This document shows, one piece after another, positions 10,404 through 20,716 of a DNA stretch of 64,000 nucleotides. Position 1 is the first letter of the stretch. Each line of letters begins with the position of its first letter. Source of the stretch: Streptococcus pseudopneumoniae ATCC BAA-960 = CCUG 49455 (GTDB lineage Bacteria; Bacillota; Bacilli; Lactobacillales; Streptococcaceae); NCBI RefSeq assembly GCF_002087075.1, contig NZ_MWSM01000007.1:66194-130193 (forward strand), read 5' to 3'. The notes beneath the pieces are model-generated. The model saw only the letters and a list, made by a program, of their open reading frames with translations. It did not search any database and was not told the DNA's origin. The position numbers were made by a program, and so were the translations under genes.

Positions 10404-10760
10404 TTAGAATTTCAATCCGTTTTCACGAGCTGCATCAGCCAAAGCTTTCACACGTCCGTGATATAGATATCCACCGCGGTCGAACACCACTTCTGAAATA
10501 CCTTTAGCGTTTGCACGTTCTGCAACGAGTTTACCGACAGCAACAGCTTGTTCAGTTTTAGTTCCTTTTGAAACTTCTTTATCAAGAGTTGAAGCACTTG
10601 CGAGCGTTACACCCGCTACGTCATCAATCACTTGAGCGTAGATGCCTGTATTAGAACGGAATACGTTCAAACGTGGGCGATCAGCAGTTCCAGAGAGTTT
10701 TCCGCGAACACGACGGTGGCGTTTTTGGCGGAGTTTGTTTTTATCTGGTTTTGAAATCAC
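10404..10760 (-). CDS. rplR: 50S ribosomal protein L18
   Basis: A 118-residue L18 that binds 5S rRNA together with L5. The probable start is GTG ([20 protein letters not shown]), which has AGAGGTG seven bases upstream and matches family length; an ATG 39 bases earlier would give a non-homologous extension. The C-terminus [19 protein letters not shown] is typical. Confidence 0.98.
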
Positions 10761-10843
10761 AGTTTTCACCTCTTTAGTTTTAAATCGTGTGCTATGCACA
10801 AAGTTGGAAAATAGGTTGGTGGTTGAGAATCAACCACTCAACA

Positions 10844-11380
10844 TTATTTACCTGTTTTACCTTCTTTACGGCGAACGAATTCACCAACGTAACGGATACC
10901 TTTACCTTTATATGGTTCTGGTGAACGAAGGCTACGTACGTAAGCAGCTGTTTGACCAACTACTTCTTTTGAAATTCCGCTAACAACGATTGTTGTTGGG
11001 TTTGGAAGTTCAAAAGTAATTCCTTCTGGAGCTTCAACTTCGTCTGGATGAGATTTACCAACAGCCAAAACAAGTTTAGATCCTTGAAGTTGTGCACGGT
11101 AACCAACCCCGCGCATTTCAAGTTCTTTCTTGAATCCTTCTGATACACCAACAACCATGTTGTTCAAAAGGGCACGAGTAGTTCCGTGGATAGTTTTCAT
11201 TTCTTTTGAATCGTTTGGACGGTGAAGAGTTACTTCAGTACCTTCCACACGGATTTCAATATCTTTTGAGAACTCACGAGTAAGTTCTCCTTTAGGTCCT
11301 TTTACAGTTACAAGGTTGTCATTGTTAGTGATTTCAACACCAGCAGGCAACACGATAACTTTATTACCAATACGTGACAT
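10844..11380 (-). CDS. rplF: 50S ribosomal protein L6
   Basis: A 178-residue L6 with two repeated domains (about 1-80 and 83-178). The second carries the rRNA-binding [10 protein letters not shown] and [11 protein letters not shown] motifs near the factor-binding region of the 50S subunit. A 187-base gap containing a large hairpin precedes it. Confidence 0.99.
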   Translation of the reverse strand: MSRIGNKVIVLPAGVEITNNDNLVTVKGPKGELTREFSKDIEIRVEGTEVTLHRPNDSKEMKTIHGTTRALLNNMVVGVSEGFKKELEMRGVGYRAQLQGSKLVLAVGKSHPDEVEAPEGITFELPNPTTIVVSGISKEVVGQTAAYVRSLRSPEPYKGKGIRYVGEFVRRKEGKTGK

Positions 11381-11461
11381 GTTTATTTTCTCCTGTTAAA
11401 TTGTCAGGCCAGAACGGCCAGTTTTCACGGGGCTAAATCGATTTCTCGATTTAAAGGAACA

Positions 11462-11565
11462 TTTAGGTTTCAATTTCAAAGTGAATCTAGGCATCGTCTC
11501 GCAGGCATAACTTTGTGTTAGGCAAGAGACGATAACGAAGAGTCACAAAGAAATTGGGAACTAAA
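11462..11565 (-). repeat. Long imperfect hairpin between rpsH and rplF
   Basis: Outer arms (TTTAGGTTTCAATTTCAAAG at the left; its near complement ending CTAAA at the right) and inner arms (CGTCTCGCAGGCATAAC pairing with GTTAGGCAAGAGACG) fold about 100 bases into one stem. It sits in the coding gap of a highly expressed operon, so the message would carry a long duplex. It may be a small repeat element or a processing site; the repeat family was not identified. Confidence 0.55.
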
Positions 11566-11567
11566 TA

Positions 11568-11966
11568 TTACCAAACGTAAGCGATAACCTCACCACCAAC
11601 ATTCTTTTGGCGTGCTTCTTTATCAGTAAGCAAACCTTCAGAAGTTGAAAGGATAGCAATTCCAAGTCCGTTAAGAACTTTTGGAAGGTCTTCACGTTTT
11701 TTGTAGACACGAAGTCCTGGTTTAGAAATACGTTTCAAGTTAGTGATAACTTTTTCACCGTTTGGTCCGTATTTAAGAAATACACGGATGATGCCTTGTT
11801 TGTCATCTTCGATGATTTCAACGTTTTTTACAAAACCTTCGCGTTTAAGGATTTCAGCAATCCCTTTTTTGATGTTTGATGCAGGTACTTCAAGTACTTC
11901 GTGTTTAGCTTGGTTAGCGTTACGAATACGAGTTAGGAAGTCTGCGATTGGGTCAGTCATAACCAT
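11568..11966 (-). CDS. rpsH: 30S ribosomal protein S8
   Basis: A 132-residue S8 that binds the central domain of 16S rRNA and in enteric bacteria represses the spc operon. The N-terminus [19 protein letters not shown] and the C-terminal [20 protein letters not shown] are conserved. Unusually large gaps lie on both sides (285 and 187 bases), each filled with hairpin repeats. Confidence 0.99.
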   Translation of the reverse strand: MVMTDPIADFLTRIRNANQAKHEVLEVPASNIKKGIAEILKREGFVKNVEIIEDDKQGIIRVFLKYGPNGEKVITNLKRISKPGLRVYKKREDLPKVLNGLGIAILSTSEGLLTDKEARQKNVGGEVIAYVW

Positions 11967-12019
11967 TTTGTTTTTCTCCTCTTACTAGTAGTTTGCAAGT
12001 TGCACTTGCTAGTTAATAC

Positions 12020-12250
12020 ATGATACAAAGAGCGTAACAGCAAGAGCAAAAATAGGCAATTTGATGCAGGAGCGATGCTCCAAAGAAAATTGGTCTTTTT
12101 TTGCCAAAGCTGTAGCTCGTGTTCAAATTGGCTAGCCCAACTGAACCCGGGCTAAACTCTGTGTGAAAAAGATAAACTTTCCTAGAAACCTCAGTTTCTT
12201 CGTCAAGTTTCCTATTTTCACTTAGAGTTTTGACGCCCTTGATATCTTAA
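12020..12250. repeat. Two facing copies of an intergenic repeat (rpsN-rpsH gap)
   Basis: One copy at about 12150-12246 reads, on the minus strand, GGGCGTCAAAACTC, AAGTGAAAATAGGAAACT, then TTTATCTTTTTCACA and GAGTTTAGCCC. A more diverged copy at about 12020-12115 runs the opposite way (GATACAAAGAGCGT to CTCGTGTTCAAATT). A third copy is at 18806-18895. Each is itself an imperfect hairpin. This may be a pneumococcal mobile mini-repeat such as RUP, but I could not confirm the family. Confidence 0.6.
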
Positions 12251-12251
12251 A

Positions 12252-12521
12252 TTACCAAGATGCTTTTGTTACACCAGGAATTTGACCTTTATGCGCAAGT
12301 TCGCGAAAAGCGATACGACTCAGACCAAATTTGCGGTAAACTGAATGTGGGCGCCCCGTAACTCTACAACGATTATGTAAACGAGTCGGTGAGGCGTTGC
12401 GAGGTAATTTAGATAAACCTTCATAGTCCCCTGCTGCCTTTAATGCAGCACGTTTTTCAGCATAACGGTCAACAATTTTTTGGCGTTTAGCCTCTCTAGC
12501 TACCATTGATTTTTTAGCCAT
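12252..12521 (-). CDS. rpsN: 30S ribosomal protein S14, zinc-independent type
   Basis: An 89-residue S14 of the small-subunit head, ending in [20 protein letters not shown]. Only one cysteine is present, so the CXXC pairs of the short zinc-binding S14 are absent; this is the long, zinc-free form. It follows rplE after 17 bases. Confidence 0.97.
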   Translation of the reverse strand: MAKKSMVAREAKRQKIVDRYAEKRAALKAAGDYEGLSKLPRNASPTRLHNRCRVTGRPHSVYRKFGLSRIAFRELAHKGQIPGVTKASW

Positions 12522-12538
12522 TAGATTTACCTCCTATA

Positions 12539-13081
12539 TTATTTTGCAAAAGGCATTCCAAGGCCTGTAAGCAATGCACGTGACTCTTCGTCAGTGTTAG
12601 CAGTTGTTACGATAACAATGTCAAGACCACGAGTTTTGTCAACGTCATCGAAGTTGATTTCTGGGAAAATCAATTGTTCTTTCACACCAAGTGTATAGTT
12701 TCCGCGTCCATCAAATGATTTTGTTGGAACACCGTGGAAGTCACGTACACGTGGAAGTGAAACTGAAACCAATTTATCCAAGAATTCGTACATCCGTTCA
12801 CCACGAAGGGTAACTTTTGCACCGATCGCAACACCTTCACGAAGACGGAAGCCGGCGATTGATTTTTTAGCTTTAGTGATAAGTGGTTTTTGACCTGAGA
12901 TAAGTGCCAATTCTTCAGCAGCTTTTTCAAGGCTTTTAGCGTTTGATACAGCTTCACCAACACCCATGTTCAAAACGATCTTATCTACTTTAGGCACAGC
13001 CATCACTGATGAGTAGTTGAATTGTTCTGTCAAAGCAGGAACTACTTCATTAAGATATTTTTCTTTTAAACGATTTGCCAT
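12539..13081 (-). CDS. rplE: 50S ribosomal protein L5
   Basis: A 180-residue L5 ([19 protein letters not shown]) that binds 5S rRNA and contacts the P-site tRNA. Conserved stretches include [29 protein letters not shown] and [12 protein letters not shown]. It follows rplX in the spc operon with a standard ribosome-binding site. Confidence 0.99.
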   Translation of the reverse strand: MANRLKEKYLNEVVPALTEQFNYSSVMAVPKVDKIVLNMGVGEAVSNAKSLEKAAEELALISGQKPLITKAKKSIAGFRLREGVAIGAKVTLRGERMYEFLDKLVSVSLPRVRDFHGVPTKSFDGRGNYTLGVKEQLIFPEINFDDVDKTRGLDIVIVTTANTDEESRALLTGLGMPFAK

Positions 13082-13104
13082 TATACTTCTCCTTTCCTTC
13101 GTGA

Positions 13105-13410
13105 TTAATCAAGCACTTCGCCTGATTTTTTGTTGTAGCGAACTTTTTTACCGTCTACAAATTTGTAACCAACACGACCAGCTACACCATTTTTGTCCAA
13201 AACTTGAACGTTTGATACATGGATAGCTGCTTCTTTCTCGATGATACCACCTTGAGGAAGCTCGTTAGTTGGACGTTGGTGTTTCTTAACGATGTTAACA
13301 CCTTCAACGATAACTTTGTTTACTTTTGGAAGGGCAGTAAGGACAACAGCTTCTGTTCCCTTATCTTTACCAGCGATTACGCGAACTTTGTCGCCTTTTT
13401 TTACAAACAT
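13105..13410 (-). CDS. rplX: 50S ribosomal protein L24
   Basis: A 101-residue L24, an early assembly initiator of the 50S subunit. The N-terminal KOW motif ([20 protein letters not shown]) is plain, followed by the [12 protein letters not shown] stretch. It follows rplN after a 182-base gap. Confidence 0.99.
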
Positions 13411-13592
13411 TAGGTTTCTCCTTGATTTTTCTTACGCCCATAAGGGCACCCTAGCTTGAAGCTAGGGGACTAGTTTGTTTGTTTTTGCTCTTCGAAAATC
13501 AAAGCAATCCTTCGTCAGTTTCAACTCACCTAACTTAAGTTATGCTTTCGTTTTACTTCCTAGACTTGTTTTAATTTTCTTTGAGCAACCAA
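13411..13592 (-). other. Structured rplN-rplX gap
   Basis: The gap holds a tight hairpin CCCTAGCTT/AAGCTAGGG at about 13450-13468 and, next to it, CTCTTCGAAAATCAAAG, which resembles the terminal sequence of BOX elements. It may be a decayed BOX copy. No coding capacity was seen. Confidence 0.4.
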
Positions 13593-13961
13593 TTAAAGTA
13601 CTTCTGGAGCAAGTGACACGATCTTCATGAAGCCACCTTCACGCAATTCACGTGCAACTGGGCCAAAGATACGTGTTCCGCGAGGAGTTTTGTCTTCACG
13701 GATGATAACTGCTGCGTTTTCGTCAAATTTGATGTATGAACCATCAGCACGACGAGCACCTGATTTAGTACGAACGATAACTGCTTTAACAACGTCACCT
13801 TTTTTAACCGCACCACCAGGAGTAGCTTGTTTTACAGATGCCACGATAACATCACCGATGTTTGCAAATTTACGTCCTGAACCACCAAGAACTTTGATAG
13901 TCAAGATTTCGCGAGCACCGCTGTTGTCTGCGACTTTCAAACGAGTTTCTGTTTGAATCAT
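13593..13961 (-). CDS. rplN: 50S ribosomal protein L14
   Basis: A 122-residue L14 at the subunit interface (bridge B5/B8), with [16 protein letters not shown] at the N-terminus and [14 protein letters not shown] near the C-terminus. It lies 25 bases after rpsQ. Confidence 0.99.
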   Translation of the reverse strand: MIQTETRLKVADNSGAREILTIKVLGGSGRKFANIGDVIVASVKQATPGGAVKKGDVVKAVIVRTKSGARRADGSYIKFDENAAVIIREDKTPRGTRIFGPVARELREGGFMKIVSLAPEVL

Positions 13962-13986
13962 TTCAGTTTTCTCCTTTCAGGTTTGA

Positions 13987-14247
13987 TTAGATGATGACCG
14001 CTTCTTCAACAACTTCTACAAGACGGAAACGTTTTGTAGCTGAAAGCGGACGAGTTTCCATGATACGTACGATATCGCCTTCTTTGGCAACATTGTTTTC
14101 ATCATGAGCTTTGTATTTTTTAGAGTAGTTAATACGTTTACCATAGACTGGGTGGTTACGTTTTGTTTCAACTACAACTGTGATTGTCTTGTCCATTTTG
14201 TCAGATACAACACGTCCAACAAGAACTTTACGATTATTGCGTTCCAT
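13987..14247 (-). CDS. rpsQ: 30S ribosomal protein S17
   Basis: An 86-residue OB-fold S17, a primary 16S rRNA binder. Motifs include [19 protein letters not shown] and [16 protein letters not shown]. It follows rpmC after 24 bases. Confidence 0.99.
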
Positions 14248-14271
14248 TGAAATTTCTCCTTCCCTAGTCTA

Positions 14272-14478
14272 TTATTTCGCTTCAGATTGAACTGTTTTGA
14301 TACGAGCGATTTGTTTTTTAACTTCTTTCAAGCGAGCTGTTTGTTCCAATCGACCAGTAGCAGCTTGGAAACGAAGTTCAAACAATTCTTTTTTCAATTC
14401 GTTTTCGCGCTTCGCGAGTTCTTCTTGAGAAAGACCACGAAGTTCTTTAACAAATTCTTTTACTTCATTAAGTTTCAT
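14272..14478 (-). CDS. rpmC: 50S ribosomal protein L29
   Basis: A 68-residue two-helix protein ([20 protein letters not shown], then [19 protein letters not shown]) near the exit tunnel, part of the docking site for trigger factor and SRP. It follows rplP after 9 bases. Confidence 0.99.
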   Translation of the reverse strand: MKLNEVKEFVKELRGLSQEELAKRENELKKELFELRFQAATGRLEQTARLKEVKKQIARIKTVQSEAK

Positions 14479-14487
14479 GCCTTCTCC

Positions 14488-14901
14488 TTATTCTGCTTCA
14501 CGTTTTACGAATTTACATTTAACTGGCAATTTGTGGCTAGCAAGACGAAGCGCTTCGCGTGCGATTTCTTCAGATACACCAGCAATTTCGAACATCACTT
14601 TACCACGTTTAACTGGTGCTACCCAACCTTCAGGTGCCCCTTTACCAGATCCCATACGCACACCGATAGCTTTAGCAGTGTATGATTTGTGTGGGAAGAT
14701 TTTAATCCAAACTTTACCACCACGTTTCATGTAACGAGTCATGGCGATACGAGCAGCTTCGATTTGGCGGTTAGTGATCCAGTGGCTAGTTGTAGCTTGA
14801 AGACCGTATTCACCGAATGCTACTTCTTTTCCACCTTTTGCTTCACCGCGCATTTTTCCACGGAATTCACGACGGTGTTTAACACGTTTAGGTACTAACA
14901 T
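14488..14901 (-). CDS. rplP: 50S ribosomal protein L16
   Basis: A 137-residue L16 near the A site and peptidyl transferase centre, with [19 protein letters not shown] at the start and [20 protein letters not shown] in the middle. It lies 3 bases from rpsC, which suggests translational coupling. Confidence 0.99.
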   Translation of the reverse strand: MLVPKRVKHRREFRGKMRGEAKGGKEVAFGEYGLQATTSHWITNRQIEAARIAMTRYMKRGGKVWIKIFPHKSYTAKAIGVRMGSGKGAPEGWVAPVKRGKVMFEIAGVSEEIAREALRLASHKLPVKCKFVKREAE

Positions 14902-14904
14902 TGG

Positions 14905-15558
14905 TTATTTACCTCCTTTAGTGTTTTTGCGAGCTGGAAGAACTTCACCACGGTAAATCCATACTTTAACACCAAGTTTACCGTATGTAGTATCTGCTTC
15001 TTCCCAAGCGTAATCGATATCTGCACGAAGTGTGTGAAGTGGAACAGTTCCTTCAGAGTATCCTTCAGCACGGGCGATATCTGCACCGTTCAAGCGACCT
15101 GATACTTGAGTTTTAATTCCTTTAGCTCCAGCACGCATTGCACGTTGGATTGCTTGTTTTTGTGCACGACGGAAAGCAACACGTTGCTCCAATTGACGAG
15201 CAATTCCTTCACCTACAAGGTGAGCATCCAAATCAGGTTGTTTGATTTCGATGATGTTGATGTGTACTTGTTTTCCAGTCAATTTGTTAAGTTTTGCACG
15301 GAGTGCATCAACGTTAGCACCACCTTTACCGATAACCATACCTGGTTTAGCAGTGTGAAGTGAAACGTTAACTTTGTTTACTGCGCGTTCGATTTCGATA
15401 GTTGAAACTGCTGCGTCAGCAAGTTCTTTTTGAACGAATTTACGGATTGCAAGATCTTCATGAAGGTAATCCGCGTATTCTTTTTCAGCATACCATTTGG
15501 CATCCCAATCACGGATGATGCCGACACGCATACCAATTGGATGTACTTTTTGACCCAC
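14905..15558 (-). CDS. rpsC: 30S ribosomal protein S3
   Basis: A 217-residue S3 with the KH RNA-binding domain ([18 protein letters not shown] at about 74-91) and the C-terminal S3 domain ([20 protein letters not shown]). It lines the mRNA entry site and contributes helicase activity. It follows rplV after 12 bases. Confidence 0.99.
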
Positions 15559-15570
15559 GATTTTACCTCC

Positions 15571-15915
15571 TTATTTTTCTGCAACAGCTACAGTGATGTG
15601 AGCTGTACGTTTGTTGATTGGTGAAGCTGAACCTTTCGCACGTGGACGGAAACGTTTCATAGTTGGTCCTTCGTTTGCGAATGCTTCAGAGACTACCAAG
15701 TTAGCTTTATCCAAACCAAAGTTGTTTTCAGCGTTAGCTACAGCTGAGTTCAAAACTTTCAAGATGATTTCAGCAGCTTTGTTTGGAGTGAATGTCAAGA
15801 TTGCGATTGCATCGGCTACGCTTTTACCACGGATGTTATCAAGAACAAGACGTGATTTACGAGGTGAAACACGTACTGTACGAGCCATTGCTTTAGCTGA
15901 AGTAATTTCTGCCAT
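15571..15915 (-). CDS. rplV: 50S ribosomal protein L22
   Basis: A 114-residue L22. Its extended beta-hairpin ([20 protein letters not shown] at about 83-102) lines the nascent-peptide tunnel. Changes in this loop are known to affect macrolide sensitivity; nothing here looks inserted or deleted, though I could not align it. Confidence 0.99.
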   Translation of the reverse strand: MAEITSAKAMARTVRVSPRKSRLVLDNIRGKSVADAIAILTFTPNKAAEIILKVLNSAVANAENNFGLDKANLVVSEAFANEGPTMKRFRPRAKGSASPINKRTAHITVAVAEK

Positions 15916-15926
15916 TTATGTTCTCC

Positions 15927-16208
15927 TTATTTTCTACGTGTTTTCTTGTCGTCTGCAGCATGACCTTTGTAAGTACGAGTTGGTGCAAATTCACCAAGTT
16001 TGTGACCTACCATGTCTTCTTGGATGTAAACAGGTACGTGTTTACGTCCGTCATAAACTGCAATAGTGTAACCAATGAAACTTGGGAAAATCGTTGAACG
16101 ACGTGACCAAGTTTTAATAACTTTTTTCTTTTCGTCGTTAGCTTGAGCTTCAACTTTTTTCATCAAATGCTCATCGACGAAAGGTCCTTTTTTAAGACTG
16201 CGTCCCAT
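15927..16208 (-). CDS. rpsS: 30S ribosomal protein S19
   Basis: A 93-residue S19 ([20 protein letters not shown], then [15 protein letters not shown]) in the small-subunit head, forming a bridge with the large subunit. It is preceded by a 103-base gap with two short hairpins. Confidence 0.99.
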
Positions 16209-16311
16209 TTTTATATTTTCTCCTTTAAATGTTGTACCACAGCGGCTTGCACTCCTATGGAGCGCTACCGAGCTGGCGGATTTACTAGTTACTTAAGCGA
16301 CTAGTTTAATA

Positions 16312-17145
16312 TTATTTCTCGTTGCGACGACGAACGATAAGTTTGTCAGATTTCGCTTTCTTGTTACGAGTTTTAAGACCAAGAGCAGGTTTGCCCCATG
16401 GAGTAGATGGTGCTTTACGACCAACTGGTGCTTTACCTTCACCACCACCGTGTGGGTGATCGTTAGGGTTCATTACAGAACCACGAACTGTTGGGCGGAT
16501 ACCTTTCCAACGGCTACGTCCTGCTTTACCAAGGTTTACAAGTCCATGTTGTTCGTTTCCAACAACACCAACTGTAGCACGGCAAGTTCCAAGAATCATA
16601 CGAACTTCACCTGATTGAAGACGAACAAGAACATATTTACCTTCAGAACCCAATACTTGAGCAGATGCACCAGCAGCACGTACCAATTCACCACCACGAC
16701 CTGGTTTCAACTCGATGTTGTGGATCAAAGTACCAACTGGGATGTTAGCAAGTGGAAGAGCGTTTCCGACTTTGATATCTGCTTCTGGACCTGAAACGAT
16801 ACGTTGACCTACTTCAAGACCTTTTGGAGCGATGATGTATGCTTTCACACCGTCAGTGTAGTGTACAAGAGCGATGTTTGCAGAACGGTTTGGATCGTAC
16901 TCGATTGTTTTAACAACTGCTTCAACGTTGTCTTTATTACGTTTGAAGTCAACCAAACGGTAAAAACGTTTGTGTCCACCACCTTGGTGACGAACTGTGA
17001 TACGACCGTTGTTGTTACGACCAGCCTTGCTCTTCAATGCAACAAGCAATGATTTTTCAGGAGTGCTTGTTGTGATTTCAGCGAAATCCAAAGAAGTCAT
17101 ATTACGGCGACCGTTTGTTGTTGGTTTATAAACACGAATTCCCAC
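16312..17145 (-). CDS. rplB: 50S ribosomal protein L2
   Basis: A 277-residue L2, one of the most conserved large-subunit proteins, needed for subunit association and peptidyl transfer. The C-terminal segment [18 protein letters not shown] contains the conserved histidine. It follows rplW after 17 bases. Confidence 0.99.
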
Positions 17146-17162
17146 GATATTTCCTCCTTAGA

Positions 17163-17459
17163 TTATTCAGCTTCAGCAGCAAACAACTCGATTGCTTTAG
17201 AATCAGCTGTAAGTGTGATGATAGCTTTTTTAGTTTTGTTAGTAAAACCAGTGTAACGTCCAACACGTTTAGCTTTTGGTTTTACGTTGATTGTGTTAAC
17301 ATTGGCAACTTTAACACCTTCGAAAGCAGCTTCAACAGCTTGCTTGATCAAAAGTTTGTGTGCACGAGTGTCAACTTCAAATACATATTTTCCTGCTTCA
17401 AGTTGAGCCATTGAGCTTTCAGTGATGACAGGTTTTTTGATAACATCATACAAATTCAT
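17163..17459 (-). CDS. rplW: 50S ribosomal protein L23
   Basis: A 98-residue L23 ([20 protein letters not shown]) at the exit tunnel, where trigger factor and SRP dock. Its start codon overlaps the rplD stop by one base, giving tight coupling. Confidence 0.99.
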
Positions 17460-18082
17460 TATGCAAGAACCTCCTCGATTTTAGAGATAGCTGCTTGTGT
17501 GACAAGAAGTTTGTCGCTATTTGCGATGTCAAGAACACTTGCAGTTGTAGCAGTTGCAACTTTCACGTTTGGAAGGTTACGAGCTGAAAGAGCTGCGAAT
17601 TCATTTCCTTCTTCAAGGATAACAAGAACTTTAGAATCGATGCTCAATGCTGCAAGAACTTTTGCAAATTCAGCAGTTTTTGGAGCTGTAAATTCAAGAG
17701 AATCAACGGCTACAAATTTATTTTCAGCAACTTTTTCTGAGTAAACAGATTTAAGCGCAAGGCGACGAACTTTTTGAGGAAGTTTGTACGCATAGCTACG
17801 TGGAGTTGGTCCGAAGACGATTCCACCACCACGCCATTGTGGAGAGCGGATAGAACCTTGACGAGCACGTCCAGTTCCTTTTTGACGCCATGGTTTGCGT
17901 CCGCCACCTGAAACAGCTGAGCGGTTTTTAACTGCGTGAGTTCCTTGACGAAGGCTTGCGCGTTGGCTGATGATTACATCAAACACAACTGATTCATTTG
18001 GTTCGATACCAAATACTGCATCGTTAAGAACAACTTCGCCCGCTTGTTTACCAGTTTGGTCGAATAATGTTACATTTGCCAT
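17459..18082 (-). CDS. rplD: 50S ribosomal protein L4
   Basis: A 207-residue L4 with the long tunnel loop ([20 protein letters not shown] at about 63-82), a known site of macrolide-resistance mutations in pneumococcus. The loop reads [14 protein letters not shown], the form I know as wild type. In enteric bacteria L4 also represses its own S10 operon. Confidence 0.99.
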
Positions 18083-18106
18083 TTTGACTGTATTCCCCTT
18101 TCCTTA

Positions 18107-18733
18107 TTATTTACCAGCTTTAACTGCTGATTTGATAGTGATAAGAGATTTCTTAGCACCTGGTACGTTACCTTTGATAAGGATAACGTTCTTTTCTGGA
18201 ACAACTTGTACAACTTCAAGGTTTTGAATTGTTACGCGGTCGCCACCCATACGTCCTGCAAGGTTTTTACCTTTGAATACGCGGTTAGGTGCAACAGGTC
18301 CCATAGAACCTGGACGACGGTGGTAACGAGAACCGTGAGCCATTGGTCCACGTGATTGTCCGTGGCGTTTGATAACACCTTGGAAACCTTTACCTTTAGA
18401 AGTACCAGTTACATCAACAACATCTCCAGCTGCGAATGTTTCAACTGTAATTTCAGCACCAACTTCCAAGCCTTCAACGTTTTTGAATTCACGAATGAAG
18501 CGCTTAGGAGCCGTGTTAGCTTTCGCTACATGTCCTTTAGCAGGTTTGTTGCTCAATACTTCGCGTTTGTCACCAAAACCAACTTGGATAGCGTTGTATC
18601 CGTCTGTTTCAACAGTTTTAACTTGAAGAACAACGTTTGGAGTTGCTTCAATAACTGTTACAGGGATCAATTCGCCAGCTTCAGTGAAGATTTGAGTCAT
18701 TCCCACTTTTTTCCCTAAGATTCCTTTTGTCAT
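18107..18733 (-). CDS. rplC: 50S ribosomal protein L3
   Basis: A 208-residue L3 ([16 protein letters not shown]), with the central extension [14 protein letters not shown] and [19 protein letters not shown] reaching towards the peptidyl transferase centre. It is separated from rpsJ by a 216-base gap with a repeat element. Confidence 0.99.
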   Translation of the reverse strand: MTKGILGKKVGMTQIFTEAGELIPVTVIEATPNVVLQVKTVETDGYNAIQVGFGDKREVLSNKPAKGHVAKANTAPKRFIREFKNVEGLEVGAEITVETFAAGDVVDVTGTSKGKGFQGVIKRHGQSRGPMAHGSRYHRRPGSMGPVAPNRVFKGKNLAGRMGGDRVTIQNLEVVQVVPEKNVILIKGNVPGAKKSLITIKSAVKAGK

Positions 18734-18805
18734 GAGAAAATAGTTCCTTTTCTATATTTTTTATTCAAAAAGTTTTTAACGAGCGTTTTTTATGCTCAGG
18801 TCTAA

Positions 18806-18895
18806 GATACAAAGGGCGTCAAACTCAAAGTGAAAATAGGAAACTGACGCAGTGTCTAGCAGACACTAGGAAGTTTATCTTTTTCACACCGAGTT
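18806..18895. repeat. Intergenic repeat (rpsJ-rplC gap)
   Basis: The copy reads ACAAAGGGCGTCAAACTCAA, AGTGAAAATAGGAAACTGAC, then AAGTTTATCTTTTTCACACC and GAGTTTAGCCCGTGTTCAA. Its halves are imperfectly complementary, so the message folds into a long stem. It matches, in the opposite orientation, the copy at 12150-12246. Confidence 0.65.
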
Positions 18896-18949
18896 TAGCC
18901 CGTGTTCAATTAGATTGAAACACCAGCCTCTGCTCTTTTATATTTTAGA

Positions 18950-19258
18950 TTAAAGTTTGATTTCTACGTTTACACCACTTGGAAGATCCAATTTCATCAA
19001 AGCATCAACTGTTTTTTGAGTTGGGTTAACGATATCGATCAAACGTTTGTGTGTACGCATTTCAAATTGTTCGCGAGAGTCTTTATATTTGTGAGTCGCA
19101 CGAATGATTGTGTAGAGGCTACGTTCAGTTGGAAGTGGGATTGGACCCGCAACTTGTGCACCTGTACGAGTAGCTGATTCTACGATTTTTGCAGCCGCTG
19201 TATCAAGCGTACGGTGTTCGTAAGCTTTCAAACGGATACGGATTTTTTTGTTTGCCAT
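18950..19258 (-). CDS. rpsJ: 30S ribosomal protein S10
   Basis: A 102-residue S10 ([19 protein letters not shown]), a small-subunit head protein that also serves in transcription antitermination as NusE. It is the first gene of the long leftward ribosomal operon; the next gene, rplC, follows after a gap of about 200 bases. Confidence 0.99.
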
Positions 19259-19394
19259 CTTTTTCTCCTTTTCGTCTATTTAAGATAATAGGCTAGCTCC
19301 ACAAGAAAACCGACGCGGTGTTGCGTGGCAATGCAACCGAGCGTGTCGCAACCTCTTGCATCAAAGCTAAAGCTGTAATTTACAGCACCATAAT
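19259..19394 (-). promoter_or_regulatory. 5' leader of the S10 operon
   Basis: About 135 transcribed bases lie between the promoter and rpsJ. They contain a hairpin in which GGTTGC pairs with GCAACACC, closed by flanking GAC/GTC. By analogy with other bacteria this could be an autoregulatory ribosomal-protein leader (L4-type), but no match to a known family was tested. Confidence 0.4.
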
Positions 19395-19423
19395 AGAATA
19401 ACACAAAGCCCCTGCGATTGCAA
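19395..19423 (-). promoter_or_regulatory. Promoter of the S10 ribosomal operon
   Basis: TTGCAA and TATTCT are spaced by 17 bases and read leftward into rpsJ. It is the only good promoter in the 250-base gap between rpsJ and the upstream kinase gene. Confidence 0.65.
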
Positions 19424-19511
19424 GGGATTTGTTGCTGTTTTTTCGTTTTTTTACGATGAAACTGTTTTCCTATTTTTTCTTTTTAAAATTAGGGATTTTC
19501 TTCCATATAAG

Positions 19512-20129
19512 TTAAGTCCTCTTGACATCAAATTTACCTTCTGATTGGTCCACTAGAATGTCCGCCCTTGACTCAGTTTCTTTATAGTATCGCAGATACT
19601 GCTCCCGTCTCATCTGATGGCTAGCCAATATAAAGGATGCATCACGATTTCTCACAGTCGTATCTCTAGCAAGGCGTCGCTTTAATTCGGTCTCCTCATC
19701 CGTGTAGAAACAGATGGTTTTTTCAAAGAGTTCCTTGGGTAGAAAGCCAACAGACATCCCTTCGACAATCAAAATTGGTTTGACTCCAGACAAGACCTCA
19801 CTAGCCTTCCAAGGTTCTTCAATTGTCAAGACATCCATACCCGCCTGCAAGGCAAGGATATCTCTCTGCAAACTCTCCAGTTCATGCGCCACTGGCAGAC
19901 TGGCTGTCACCTTTTGATTCGGCGCGTCCTTGGGTACTACCAGATGGCGTCCTGAGGTGATATAAGGATCTGTCTCTAGCAAATTTACTGTAGTAGAATC
20001 TAAAGCTTGGTACAATTCCTGTGCAAAGGTTGATTTACCTGAAGCTCCATGACCGTATATTCCCAGTGTCCTGACTTTCCCCGTCTCGATCTCTGAGACT
20101 AGTTGGTCTACTAAGTCCTTTTTCTTCAT
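19512..20129 (-). CDS. P-loop uridine kinase-like protein
   Basis: A 205-residue P-loop kinase of the uridine kinase/phosphoribulokinase type. The Walker A motif GHGASGKSTF is at about residues 26-35, and ILIVEGMSV (about 117-125) resembles the Walker B region. The substrate is not known; a nucleoside or coenzyme precursor is plausible. Its start overlaps the nrdG stop by four bases (ATGA), so it is translationally coupled to the anaerobic ribonucleotide reductase activase gene and probably supports nucleotide metabolism. Confidence 0.8.
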   Translation of the reverse strand: MKKKDLVDQLVSEIETGKVRTLGIYGHGASGKSTFAQELYQALDSTTVNLLETDPYITSGRHLVVPKDAPNQKVTASLPVAHELESLQRDILALQAGMDVLTIEEPWKASEVLSGVKPILIVEGMSVGFLPKELFEKTICFYTDEETELKRRLARDTTVRNRDASFILASHQMRREQYLRYYKETESRADILVDQSEGKFDVKRT

Positions 20130-20716
20130 TCTCTCTTCACCTGTTCATAGCTTTCTTTTCCGTCATTGAGCTTGTCCCAAATCACCACTTGCCCACTTTT
20201 GAGCGATTTTTGCACATCGATAATTCGTTGGTTAGACGAACCTCGAAACTGGAGCATAAGATTTCTCTTAGTTCGATCATATCTTCCATCGACAAGAATG
20301 TCAATCAGTGACAAGAGTTCCAGTTTATCTGGAGTTTCCAACATCATTTCTTCCCAAGTGTAGCCGGTCCAGGACCAAATGTCCTTGTCTGGCAATTCCT
20401 TTCGGATGCGTTTAACTAGAGGCAAGAGAATGCCAGTATTAAGAAAAGGCTCCCCTCCCAGCAAAGTCAAGCCTTGAACATAGGGTTGGGCAAGGTCTGC
20501 CATAATCTGCTCTTCTAATTCTGCTGTATAGGGAATGCCAGCATTAAAAGACCAAGTCGCAACATTATAACATCCCTCGCAGTGAAACATACAGCCTGAT
20601 ACATAGAGAGAGTTACGCACGCCTTCGCCATCAACAAAGTTAAAGGCCTTGTAGTCAATGATACGACCTTGACTAAGTTCCTCGCTTTTCCATTCTTGTG
20701 GTTTTGGATTATTCAT
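20126..20716 (-). CDS. nrdG: Anaerobic ribonucleoside-triphosphate reductase activating protein
   Basis: A 196-residue radical SAM enzyme that generates the glycyl radical on NrdD. The iron-sulfur cluster motif CMFHCEGC (CX3CX2C) is at about residues 42-49, with the SAM-binding LLGGEPF at about 89-95. The gene overlaps both neighbours by 4-8 bases. nrdD lies two genes upstream, so catalyst and activase are in one cluster used for anaerobic DNA precursor synthesis. Confidence 0.97.
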   Translation of the reverse strand: MNNPKPQEWKSEELSQGRIIDYKAFNFVDGEGVRNSLYVSGCMFHCEGCYNVATWSFNAGIPYTAELEEQIMADLAQPYVQGLTLLGGEPFLNTGILLPLVKRIRKELPDKDIWSWTGYTWEEMMLETPDKLELLSLIDILVDGRYDRTKRNLMLQFRGSSNQRIIDVQKSLKSGQVVIWDKLNDGKESYEQVKRE

